DNA of 44,885 nt from a virus, in the IMG/VR virus record IMGVR_UViG_3300035228_000759, positions 1 through 44,885 of that record; one strand, given 5' to 3'. Shown piece by piece: positions 1 through 7,345 of the stretch (position 1 is its first letter; each line of letters starts with the position of its first letter). The position numbers and the translations under genes are program-made. The notes below the pieces were generated by a model, which saw nothing but the letters and a program-made list of their open reading frames with translations, was not told where the DNA came from and made no database searches.

Positions 1-2
1 CA

Positions 3-860
3 ACACCAACTACAGGTGGAGGTGGAGATGTCAGCCCAACACCAACTAGTACTTTAACACCAACTCCGACACCAACTGAGCCAGCAATACCTTTACAACC
101 GTGTAATAGAGCCCCAAGTATACCTGAAGGTGCACAAGGTAAGTATCTTGTTGACTTTAATGTTGGTACTGACACAGGTGCGGTTGTTATTTATTTCGGG
201 CCTCGTTCAATTCCAGATGGTATTAGAGTACGTCATAACTTAGCAACCTACAATACATTGTTTAGTCCAAATCTTGCAGTAACAAACCCAGTCAAGTCAA
301 CAAGTCTAGGTACCGGAAACTTCACATATGTTGGGTCAAGTTCACCAACCGCGGCACCTACAAATATTACTGCGGGAGTATCATATGAATTAACCCAATA
401 TTATTTAGATGCTAACGAAGATTGGGTAGTAAACGGTACTGCCAACGCAACATTCCAAAATGGGGATTATGTGGCGAACACAGGTACTGACCTTAATGAC
501 CCAAAAACATGGAATCTTATGGTGATACCGAAAACAAATACTCTTGCATCTGACCTAAGACTAGAAAGTATTGGATTTTATAGTAGTACACTATGGGATA
601 TGGATATTTCATGTCCTGCGGCGTTACCTTCATTTATAGGTGCATCAGGAGAAACACAATGTGCGGCGGTTAAAAGTGAAACGTATTACTTCGCTAAATT
701 TAAAAACGAGACTAATACTACTCCAGTACAAAATAACCCAATATTTACAGACCCTAATGGTGAATTCCCGTTCGATAACGGTCGTATAGCTGTTGATGGT
801 AGTACTGATATACTTATTGTAACTAATGGAATGGTTACAAGCATAATACCATGTACCTAA
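3..860 (+). CDS. C-terminal part of a Thr/Pro-linker structural protein (5' truncated)
   Basis: The frame is open from the first complete codon of the window to the TAA at 858-860, so the true start lies upstream; TTG at 258 is only an internal codon. The visible 285 residues begin with a low-complexity Thr/Pro linker (repeated TPTPT, about residues 1-33) followed by a Ser/Thr/Asn-rich region rich in predicted beta strands. Such linkers separate beta domains in phage tail fibres, adhesins and other surface-exposed virion proteins. I do not recognise a specific family. It is oriented like the structural genes that follow, and the giant open-ended protein at the other end of the window is of similar composition. 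Role as a tail or fibre protein is inference. Confidence 0.6.
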   Translation, partial: TPTTGGGGDVSPTPTSTLTPTPTPTEPAIPLQPCNRAPSIPEGAQGKYLVDFNVGTDTGAVVIYFGPRSIPDGIRVRHNLATYNTLFSPNLAVTNPVKSTSLGTGNFTYVGSSSPTAAPTNITAGVSYELTQYYLDANEDWVVNGTANATFQNGDYVANTGTDLNDPKTWNLMVIPKTNTLASDLRLESIGFYSSTLWDMDISCPAALPSFIGASGETQCAAVKSETYYFAKFKNETNTTPVQNNPIFTDPNGEFPFDNGRIAVDGSTDILIVTNGMVTSIIPCT

Positions 861-891
861 ATAGGTAAAATAAATTAACTTATTATAATCT

Positions 892-1347
892 ATGAGTAAT
901 AGTATAAGGAGGCAAAAAAATTTAGTAATCGAAAGATTAAATCGTAGATTATTAGGCGAATCAGAAATGGACTGTCCAAAAGCCACTCAAGATTTAGAAT
1001 TAAATACGAAAAATCGAGACTCATCTATAAAGTCAGAACATATAAAATATGGACCATTAAATGTAGATGAACCTGGCGATTATTGGCAAGACTTATCGAA
1101 ACATTGGGATACTACTGAAGAGGCAGCTAAAAAATCTTTATGTGGTAATTGTGTTGCATTTGACATATCAAAACGAATGGATGAATGTATGCCTGGAGTT
1201 ACATCAGATGATGATGGTCGTTTAGGTTACTGTTGGATGCACAACTTCAAATGTCACTCAGCTAGAACTTGTTATACTTGGGCTAAAGGTGGTCCGATAG
1301 ATGAAGATTCAGTATCTTACGAATGGCAAGAAAGAAACACAAAATAG
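892..1347 (+). CDS. Cysteine-rich small phage protein, possible metal or Fe-S binding
   Basis: A 151-residue protein of unknown function. The N-terminal 25 residues form a basic amphipathic stretch (RRQKNLVIERLNRRLLGESE). The C-terminal half holds a conserved-looking cysteine cluster: C84-x2-C87, C99, C114, C121 and C127, set among aromatic residues (GYCWMH, CYTW). This spacing would suit a zinc site or a small iron-sulfur cluster of the high-potential type, but I cannot confirm which. The gene follows the upstream structural gene by 31 bases and ends just before the polymerase promoter. An AAGGAGG at 906-912 lies inside the gene and precedes no suitable start, so ATG 892 is kept. Confidence 0.7.
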   Translation: MSNSIRRQKNLVIERLNRRLLGESEMDCPKATQDLELNTKNRDSSIKSEHIKYGPLNVDEPGDYWQDLSKHWDTTEEAAKKSLCGNCVAFDISKRMDECMPGVTSDDDGRLGYCWMHNFKCHSARTCYTWAKGGPIDEDSVSYEWQERNTK

Positions 1348-1348
1348 T

Positions 1349-1377
1349 TTGACAATTCTATAATCATTACCTATAAT
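1349..1377 (+). promoter_or_regulatory. Consensus sigma70-type promoter for DNA polymerase
   Basis: TTGACA at 1349-1354 and TATAAT at 1372-1377 are separated by exactly 17 bases, a perfect match to the bacterial housekeeping consensus. It overlaps the stop codon of the preceding gene and lies 72 bases before the polymerase ATG. The TTTG at 1348-1351 also resembles the -33 element of Bacteroidetes promoters. The candidate late motif found before structural genes is absent here, which fits early or middle expression. Confidence 0.7.
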
Positions 1378-1399
1378 TTGTTTAAGTGTTAAAGAGTAA

Positions 1400-1418
1400 T
1401 CACATCAATACGATGTGA
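1400..1418 (+). promoter_or_regulatory. Hairpin in the DNA polymerase 5' leader
   Basis: TCACATC (1400-1406) pairs perfectly with GATGTGA (1412-1418) around the 5-base loop AATAC. The hairpin lies between the promoter and the polymerase start, 31 bases before the ATG, and is not followed by a T tract, so it is not a terminator. In T4, gp43 represses its own translation by binding a leader hairpin; an analogous operator here is inference. Confidence 0.45.
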
Positions 1419-1449
1419 GTAAAATGTCTCAAACGAAAAAACAAATAAT

Positions 1450-4281
1450 ATGGTATCACAAGAACAAATTGAAACGTTCCTCAATGGAGAGGACCCTGAA
1501 AAATATATTGTAGCGTTAGAATATGATTACGCGTCAGGAAAAATATTCAAAGTAATTCAAGACCCAATACAGGGTAAATCAATAAAATCAGACACATTTA
1601 TTCCATTTGCATGGGTAGGTAACCTACAAGGACTCAACTTTTATGGTGGTTCTAAGGCAGCTCAAAAACAAGCTATGTCTACACATGGAATAATCATTGA
1701 GACATTAGATACTCATAATGATACCCGAATGGAACAGGGTTTAAAGTATTTAGTTAAGACAACTAAATCATATAGTAATTTAGTAAACTTTTTTAAAGGT
1801 GGTGGACTAGACCCATGGGGTCGTGGTAATTCAGACTACATAATGATTCTAGCACCTGCCGAACAATATCTAATACAAAAAAATAAAAGACTTTTTAAAG
1901 GTTTCGATGAATACGATGAGGTACATCGTTTTGTATTTGATATTGAGACTACAGGACTATCTCCTGAGGATAGTAAAATATTCCTTATAGGGATGAAAGA
2001 TAATAAAGGTTTCGAAAAGGTTATCGCTTGTGAAAACGATGAAGAGGAACGTAAAGTTATTATTGAATTTTTTGATACAATCGCAAGTATAAAACCGACC
2101 TTGATTGGTGGTTATAACTCAGCCTTTTTCGATTTTCCTTTTATTCTTCGTAGAGCGGAAATATTAGGGTTAGATGTCAAAAAAATATCTAAAACATTAA
2201 ATCCCAAACAAAAGTTAAGACAGAAGGAGGGTATGTTGAAGTTAGCGAATGAAATGGAACCATACACTCAAACAATGATGTGGGGTTACAATATCATTGA
2301 TATCGCACATGCAGTTAGAAGAACACAAGCAATTAACTCAGACATTAAAAGTTGGGGTCTTAAATACATAACTCAATTTATTGGGGCGGAAAAAGAAAAC
2401 CGTGTTTATGTTGAAGGAGATAAAATTGGTAAAATTTATTTTGACAACAAAGATTATTATTTCAACCCAAAGACAGGTGGTTACAAAGAAGTTGGTTCAA
2501 TAGGTACTGAAAACCTAATGGAAAGATTTCCAGGACACTATGAAAAGGTAAATGGGAACTACATTATTGAAAGGTATCTATATGATGATATATGGGAGAC
2601 TATGGTTGTAGACGAGGAGTTTAATCAAGCAAACTTCCTTCTATCTAAATTAGTACCTACCACATATGAGAGGCTATCAACAATGGGTACCGCAACATTA
2701 TGGAAAATGATTATGGCCGCTTGGTCATATAAACATAACTTAGCAATTCCTAAGAAAGGTGAAAAACGACCATTTACAGGTGGATTGTCAAGATTGATGG
2801 CAGTAGGGTACTCTACAGACGTTTTAAAACTCGATTACTCATCACTATACCCATCGATACAGTTAGTTCATGATATCTTCCCTAAATGTGATGTAACGGG
2901 AGCCATGAAGAGTATGTTAAAGTATTTTAGAGATACTCGTATCACTTATAAAAAATTGGCTTCAGATTTATACGTTTCAGACCCAGAACAATCTAAAAAG
3001 TATAATCGTAAACAATTACCAATTAAAATATTCATTAACGCATTTTTTGGGTCATTATCCGCTCCACACGTATTTCCGTGGGGTGATATGGATATGGGAG
3101 AACAAATTACCTGTACGGGTAGACAATATCTTAGACAAATGATAATGTGGTTTATGAAGAGAGGTTACAAACCATTAGTGATGGATACGGATGGTGTAAA
3201 CTTTTCATCTCCACCTGAACGTGAAAAACACACATATATCGGTAAAGGATTAAATGGGTTGGTCGAAGAGGGTAAAGAGTATATTGGTACTGAGGCGGAC
3301 GTAGCGGAGTATAATGATATTTTCATGAGAGGTGAAATGGGGTTAGATACTGACGGTGTGTGGCCATCTACTATAAATGTTGCACGTAAAAACTACGCAC
3401 TACTCACTGATACGGGTAAGGTTAAATTAACGGGTAATAGTATTAAATCTAAAAAGCTTCAAACGTATGTGGCGGAGTTTTTGGACCAAGGGTTACGTCT
3501 ATTATTGGACGGTAAAGGTCATGAGTTTTTAGACTTTTATTATGAGTATGTAAATAAAATTTATAACTTGGAGATACCGATTTCTAAAATCGCCAATAAA
3601 TCTCGTGTTAAACAAAGTATAAGTGATTATAAATTACACGTAAAAAAACGAACGAAATCAGGGTCTTTAATGTCTCGACAAGCACATATGGAATTAGCCA
3701 TAAAACATAACTTAAATGTGGGGTTAGGTGACACTATTTATTATGTCAATAATGGTGAACGAAAATCTCACGGTGACGTTCAAAAAAAGAATAAGTGGAA
3801 TGCAACTGCGGCAGAAAAGAGAGAATATGCAATAAATAATGGTAAGCCAATGCCTCCAGATTCCACAGAAATCGTATTGAATTGTTATTTAATTGATGAT
3901 AAATATATTAGTGAAACACCTGACAAATTAGGTGAATACAATATTCCTCGTTATATGGCAGCATTTAATAAACGTATTGAACCTTTGTTGGTAGTGTTTT
4001 CTCCTGAAATTCGTAGTGAAATATTAGTGGATAATCCAGATGATAGACCGTTTTTTACTAAATCACAAACTAAGTTGGTTAGAGGGTTCCCTATGAAAGA
4101 AGGTAGTCAGGATAATTTAGATGAAGTATTAACATTATCTGACCCTGAAATTAGGTTTTGGGATGACGTTAACATAAACCCATATTACATGTATCTTGAG
4201 AATACAACTAAATTAGTGGATATGGAATACGTTAATAAAAATATGAATATTATGAATTCTTTAGACCATCAGAAGACATAA
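1450..4281 (+). CDS. 43: Family B DNA polymerase with 3'-5' exonuclease (T4 gp43-like)
   Basis: The replicative polymerase, 943 residues against 898 in T4. The proofreading exonuclease has Exo I as D164-I-E166-T and Exo II as N223-S-x-x-F-D228. The polymerase domain has motif A as D462-Y-S-S-L-Y-P-S469, motif B as K521-x8-N530-A-F-F-G534 and motif C as D579-T-D581, so both the exonuclease and polymerase active sites look intact. It would copy the phage genome with gp32, the gp41-like helicase and accessory factors encoded outside the window. It has its own sigma70-type promoter and a leader hairpin. An upstream ATG at 1424 is out of frame. The 3' end overlaps the converging gene at 4250 by 32 bases. 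Confidence 0.97.
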   Translation: MVSQEQIETFLNGEDPEKYIVALEYDYASGKIFKVIQDPIQGKSIKSDTFIPFAWVGNLQGLNFYGGSKAAQKQAMSTHGIIIETLDTHNDTRMEQGLKYLVKTTKSYSNLVNFFKGGGLDPWGRGNSDYIMILAPAEQYLIQKNKRLFKGFDEYDEVHRFVFDIETTGLSPEDSKIFLIGMKDNKGFEKVIACENDEEERKVIIEFFDTIASIKPTLIGGYNSAFFDFPFILRRAEILGLDVKKISKTLNPKQKLRQKEGMLKLANEMEPYTQTMMWGYNIIDIAHAVRRTQAINSDIKSWGLKYITQFIGAEKENRVYVEGDKIGKIYFDNKDYYFNPKTGGYKEVGSIGTENLMERFPGHYEKVNGNYIIERYLYDDIWETMVVDEEFNQANFLLSKLVPTTYERLSTMGTATLWKMIMAAWSYKHNLAIPKKGEKRPFTGGLSRLMAVGYSTDVLKLDYSSLYPSIQLVHDIFPKCDVTGAMKSMLKYFRDTRITYKKLASDLYVSDPEQSKKYNRKQLPIKIFINAFFGSLSAPHVFPWGDMDMGEQITCTGRQYLRQMIMWFMKRGYKPLVMDTDGVNFSSPPEREKHTYIGKGLNGLVEEGKEYIGTEADVAEYNDIFMRGEMGLDTDGVWPSTINVARKNYALLTDTGKVKLTGNSIKSKKLQTYVAEFLDQGLRLLLDGKGHEFLDFYYEYVNKIYNLEIPISKIANKSRVKQSISDYKLHVKKRTKSGSLMSRQAHMELAIKHNLNVGLGDTIYYVNNGERKSHGDVQKKNKWNATAAEKREYAINNGKPMPPDSTEIVLNCYLIDDKYISETPDKLGEYNIPRYMAAFNKRIEPLLVVFSPEIRSEILVDNPDDRPFFTKSQTKLVRGFPMKEGSQDNLDEVLTLSDPEIRFWDDVNINPYYMYLENTTKLVDMEYVNKNMNIMNSLDHQKT

Positions 4282-4588
4282 CGTACCAGTAGTTATTTAT
4301 ATATCTTAGTTCAACAGAGGCAAACTTTTCGAGTCTAATTTCTTCATATTGTTCATCGATTAGTTTGTCTGTTTTTACTATAGAGTCTGACATAGATTTT
4401 ACGGTAATATGTTCTGTGGTGGTTTCATCTAATAAAATGACACATTCTGAATTATTATTTTTAACCACAATAGCGCTCTCACCATTTGTCTTATAAAAAG
4501 GCATATTAATTACCATAATAGTTTCAGAAAAAATAGTTTCTTTACCATTAATAATTTTTTTAATCGGTCGTGTTTTTATAATTCCCAT
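4250..4588 (-). CDS. Small conserved-type phage protein, putative virion component
   Basis: A 112-residue protein starting 2 bases after the stop of the upstream reverse-strand gene (4591-5703), so the two are almost certainly translated from one transcript. The sequence is rich in short beta strands and ends with an aromatic segment (ELRYINNYWYVMSSDGLKN) typical of small beta-rich virion proteins, but no family is recognised. Its C-terminus overlaps the converging DNA polymerase gene by 32 bases. Pairing with the putative neck protein suggests a head-tail joining or decoration role, which is inference. Confidence 0.65.
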   Translation of the reverse strand: MGIIKTRPIKKIINGKETIFSETIMVINMPFYKTNGESAIVVKNNNSECVILLDETTTEHITVKSMSDSIVKTDKLIDEQYEEIRLEKFASVELRYINNYWYVMSSDGLKNS

Positions 4589-4590
4589 AG

Positions 4591-5703
4591 TTAAATTACG
4601 TACATTTGTCTCGGTAACGCTCTGTATTGTAATGATTTATTTAAATTTTCAGCTAAATTAGCTTCTCTTTCCATCATCTTATCAGGTCTCAACCTTTCTA
4701 ATCGATTCATTAATTCTTCCATTAATTTACTCTTTTCGTCTTTAGCTTCAGTGAGTAAAGAATCGTAATCCATTGTTACTTCAGAATCTGGAGTTTTTAA
4801 ATTACCACTAAATTTACCTCTTACACGTCCTAAAGTTTCTTTAACATAAGCAACAAACCACTTTCTAACCCAAGCTTGTGCTGGATTATTTAGTTCTGCC
4901 CATAACATTTCATCAATTGGAATATCAGAAGGTAGTCTCACTACATCAGGGTTTTTAGCTAAACAATCTTCCCTATCATTAGTTTCGTAATACCAATACC
5001 ATACTCTATATTCGTTATTTTCTATTGTACCAAAATCAAATTTACCTCCAGGGACATTATAAAGATGTACGGCTTTTTTTCCTTCAGGTAACGCAGTTAC
5101 TCTATACGTTAATTCACCACCAATAAGTCTTCGTTTTAAATTTATATCTTGCATTCTAAGTAAAATGTCAAAAGCGGGTGTTATCATGTAATTACCTGTT
5201 TGACCCATTTGTGAAAATCCGGCACCACCACCTAAACCTACACCCCCCATACCTCCAAATCCACCCATAAATGGGTCGAAAAAGGCCGCGTCTAATTCTG
5301 CTCTTGAAAACCATAATAATTCATTTAATTCCCTACCTGCCGGTATTTCATAAATTTGTTGGTTTGTTTTTAAGTCAATATAATCTTTTTTGAGTACTGA
5401 GTCTCCACCGGCTTGAAGTCCAACTATTTTAGAATAAGAATAAGTGTATTGAGTTTCCCAGTCTAATGAACGAGTAGTGAATGCTCGTGTAACAGATTGT
5501 TCATCTAAGTTCATACCGTAAAGTGATGTCCATTGAGACTCTATTAACCAATCGTTCACATATTGAGCGTAATCCTGAATAGATAACTCTAATAAAGAGT
5601 CCATCATTTCATCTTCTATTTCAATACTACGTATTGGTGCACCTAATAGGTGTTTTACACGGGTATATAGTTTGGTTCTTTGAGGTTCAATTATTACTGA
5701 CAT
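4591..5703 (-). CDS. Putative neck / head-tail connector protein
   Basis: A 370-residue protein. The N-terminal 60 residues (IEIEDEMMDSLLELSIQDYAQYVNDWL) look like the helical core of phage head-tail adaptor proteins, and the C-terminal part has a second helical region (AWVRKWFVAYVKETLGRVRGKF) followed by a long charged helix (about 310-355). Between them lies an insertion of almost only Gly, Met and Phe (residues 147-170). Length and architecture are compatible with T4 gp13-type neck proteins, but I cannot show homology directly. It has a TATTTAT motif 15 bases before its start and is followed after 2 bases by the small gene at 4250-4588. Alternative: another virion connector or portal-proximal protein. 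Confidence 0.6.
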   Translation of the reverse strand: MSVIIEPQRTKLYTRVKHLLGAPIRSIEIEDEMMDSLLELSIQDYAQYVNDWLIESQWTSLYGMNLDEQSVTRAFTTRSLDWETQYTYSYSKIVGLQAGGDSVLKKDYIDLKTNQQIYEIPAGRELNELLWFSRAELDAAFFDPFMGGFGGMGGVGLGGGAGFSQMGQTGNYMITPAFDILLRMQDINLKRRLIGGELTYRVTALPEGKKAVHLYNVPGGKFDFGTIENNEYRVWYWYYETNDREDCLAKNPDVVRLPSDIPIDEMLWAELNNPAQAWVRKWFVAYVKETLGRVRGKFSGNLKTPDSEVTMDYDSLLTEAKDEKSKLMEELMNRLERLRPDKMMEREANLAENLNKSLQYRALPRQMYVI

Positions 5704-5718
5704 ATGTATGTTTTCTTA

Positions 5719-5725
5719 ATAAATA
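5719..5725 (-). promoter_or_regulatory. Candidate late-promoter element before the neck gene
   Basis: Read on the reverse strand the sequence is TATTTAT, ending 15 bases before the ATG at 5703. The same heptamer recurs before other structural genes in the window on both strands. Confidence 0.4.
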
Positions 5726-5744
5726 TTCAGAAAACTACATTTCT

Positions 5745-7307
5745 TTAATTAATATATTGTGATGACTCATTAAAAACGTATCTTCCGTTAACTATTTTAG
5801 TATTTTTATTCTCAAAAACTTCAGTACCTAACTTATCGCTATGAAAAACTAAATAATCCGTTTTATAGGGTTTAACGTTTCCTGTACCGTAAACAATAAC
5901 TTTACCGTCTTTTTTATTAATCCGATTAAATGGTTTGATTTGTATTGTTTTAGTACCTTCAGGTAATGTGACGACCGCATCTATACCTTTAATCATATCA
6001 TCTACGTCACCTAGTTCACCAACTTTTTTAACATCAGAAGTGTTAAATATTTTTTTTAAACTTACAACCGCATCAACTTCTCTTTTATCTCCAAACTTAT
6101 TTGTTTTATCTAAACCGGACATTAGAGTTTTAAACGTTGGTGATTCTGAGTTAAAAATAGAATACCTTAGTTCTATCAAATATTTGTTAAACCTATCAAC
6201 TTCGATTAATTGTTGTTTATTATTTTTATCATTAAAATTAATTGCGTCAATACCATATTTTCTTAAGTATTTATTAGTGTCGGACACTAAAGTACAGAAT
6301 GCCGTATAATTAGTATTTAACTTATTAATCACTGAACGACCTTTTTGTTCATAATCATAAATCCCTGACATTTGACCTTTAGAGTATTTGTTTTTTTCAT
6401 ACCAATATTCTGAAAACACTTCTTTTAGTATATCCATTATCGTGTACATAAAACGTTTTTTTATCTCAGGATTAGTATTAAATAATCTGCGGTACGTCTG
6501 TACTTGATTTCTATTACATCCTGCACTCGCACCTTCAGAAATAATACTTTTAACTATCTTCGTTTCAGTTAGTTTTTTTGATGTTTGATTTAAATATAAT
6601 TCATTAACATAATCCCAATTGATTATTGTCCAAAAATTTCTAACATATTCATCTCTCTTATTACGGTATTTCAAGTAATAAGCATGTTCCCATGTATCTA
6701 AACACAATAATGGGTATCCACCATTTTTAACCACATTCATTAATGGGTTGTCTTGATTTGGGGTGGACATAATTTTTAATTTACCACTTTTAGTTAAGAC
6801 TAACCAAGTCCATCCTGAACCAAAGTTTTTTATTGCCTCATTACTAAATATTTTTTTAAATTTAGGAAAATTACCAAAGTCCTTAATTATTTTGTCATAA
6901 ATTTCACCTTGAGCCCTTTGTTTTTTTGGGGACATAATTTTCCAAAATAACGCGTGGTTGAAAGCTCCACCCGCATTGTCTCTAATTGTTTTATTGTATC
7001 GTGAAATACCTCTTATTAATTGTTCTAATTCAATGTTACCGTCAACTCTACTTGACAACGCATCATTTAATTTCTTAACGTATCCTTTATAATGTTTGTT
7101 ATAGTGAGTATCCATAGTTTCTGAATCTATAAATCTCTCTAAGGCAGAATAAGAGTACGGTAATTTTTCTATACCAATTTTTTTCATTTCTGTTAAAATT
7201 TGTTTGGGAGTGTGCGAGATATTAAGGTTAACTTCTGTTAACTTTTCTCGGCTATTAATTTTATGTTCAATCGTTGAGATTTTATTTATTAATCTTTTGA
7301 ACTTCAT
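5745..7307 (-). CDS. Mn-type superoxide dismutase fused to a PD-(D/E)XK-like nuclease domain
   Basis: A 520-residue two-part protein. Residues 48-240 are a clear Fe/Mn superoxide dismutase, converting superoxide to oxygen and hydrogen peroxide. All four metal ligands are present: H68 (HYNKHYKGYV), H118 (AFNHALFW), D204 and H208 (DTWEHAYY). NAGG at 111-114 and Q185 in NQDNPLM follow the Mn-type pattern rather than the Fe-type. Residues 250-400 are an unfamiliar helical region. Residues 406-520 resemble a restriction-like nuclease: E410, D443 in GIDAVV, then Q456-I-K458 in a strand, as in Mrr-type QxK active sites. The N-terminal 47 residues are an extra basic segment with LTE at 23-25. SOD assignment is firm; the nuclease is probable; packaging in the virion is inference. 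Confidence 0.9.
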   Translation of the reverse strand: MKFKRLINKISTIEHKINSREKLTEVNLNISHTPKQILTEMKKIGIEKLPYSYSALERFIDSETMDTHYNKHYKGYVKKLNDALSSRVDGNIELEQLIRGISRYNKTIRDNAGGAFNHALFWKIMSPKKQRAQGEIYDKIIKDFGNFPKFKKIFSNEAIKNFGSGWTWLVLTKSGKLKIMSTPNQDNPLMNVVKNGGYPLLCLDTWEHAYYLKYRNKRDEYVRNFWTIINWDYVNELYLNQTSKKLTETKIVKSIISEGASAGCNRNQVQTYRRLFNTNPEIKKRFMYTIMDILKEVFSEYWYEKNKYSKGQMSGIYDYEQKGRSVINKLNTNYTAFCTLVSDTNKYLRKYGIDAINFNDKNNKQQLIEVDRFNKYLIELRYSIFNSESPTFKTLMSGLDKTNKFGDKREVDAVVSLKKIFNTSDVKKVGELGDVDDMIKGIDAVVTLPEGTKTIQIKPFNRINKKDGKVIVYGTGNVKPYKTDYLVFHSDKLGTEVFENKNTKIVNGRYVFNESSQYIN

Positions 7308-7320
7308 TTATTTTTTTATT

Positions 7321-7327
7321 ATAAATA
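7321..7327 (-). promoter_or_regulatory. Candidate late-promoter element before the SOD-fusion gene
   Basis: TATTTAT on the reverse strand, followed by an A-rich leader and the ATG at 7307, 13 bases away. It matches the motif before neck, sheath, tube and baseplate genes, suggesting the SOD fusion is expressed with virion genes. Confidence 0.4.
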
Positions 7328-7345
7328 ATGGTTAATTATAATTTT

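Noticed and set aside
860-891. CCTAAATAGG palindrome as an operator or cyanophage-type late promoter
   Set aside because: Overlaps the end of a coding region, is short and occurs once; not enough to support a call.
645-986. Reverse-strand ORF of 113 codons
   Set aside because: It overlaps two supported plus-strand genes, has biased hydrophobic composition typical of antisense translation and no recognisable domain.
1424-1513. 29-codon ORF overlapping the polymerase start
   Set aside because: Out of frame with the polymerase, too short to judge and without conserved features; mentioned only as possible leader regulation.
5935-6309. Plus-strand ORF of 124 codons inside the SOD-fusion gene
   Set aside because: Antisense shadow of a strongly supported gene, low-complexity Ser/Leu/Ile-rich translation.
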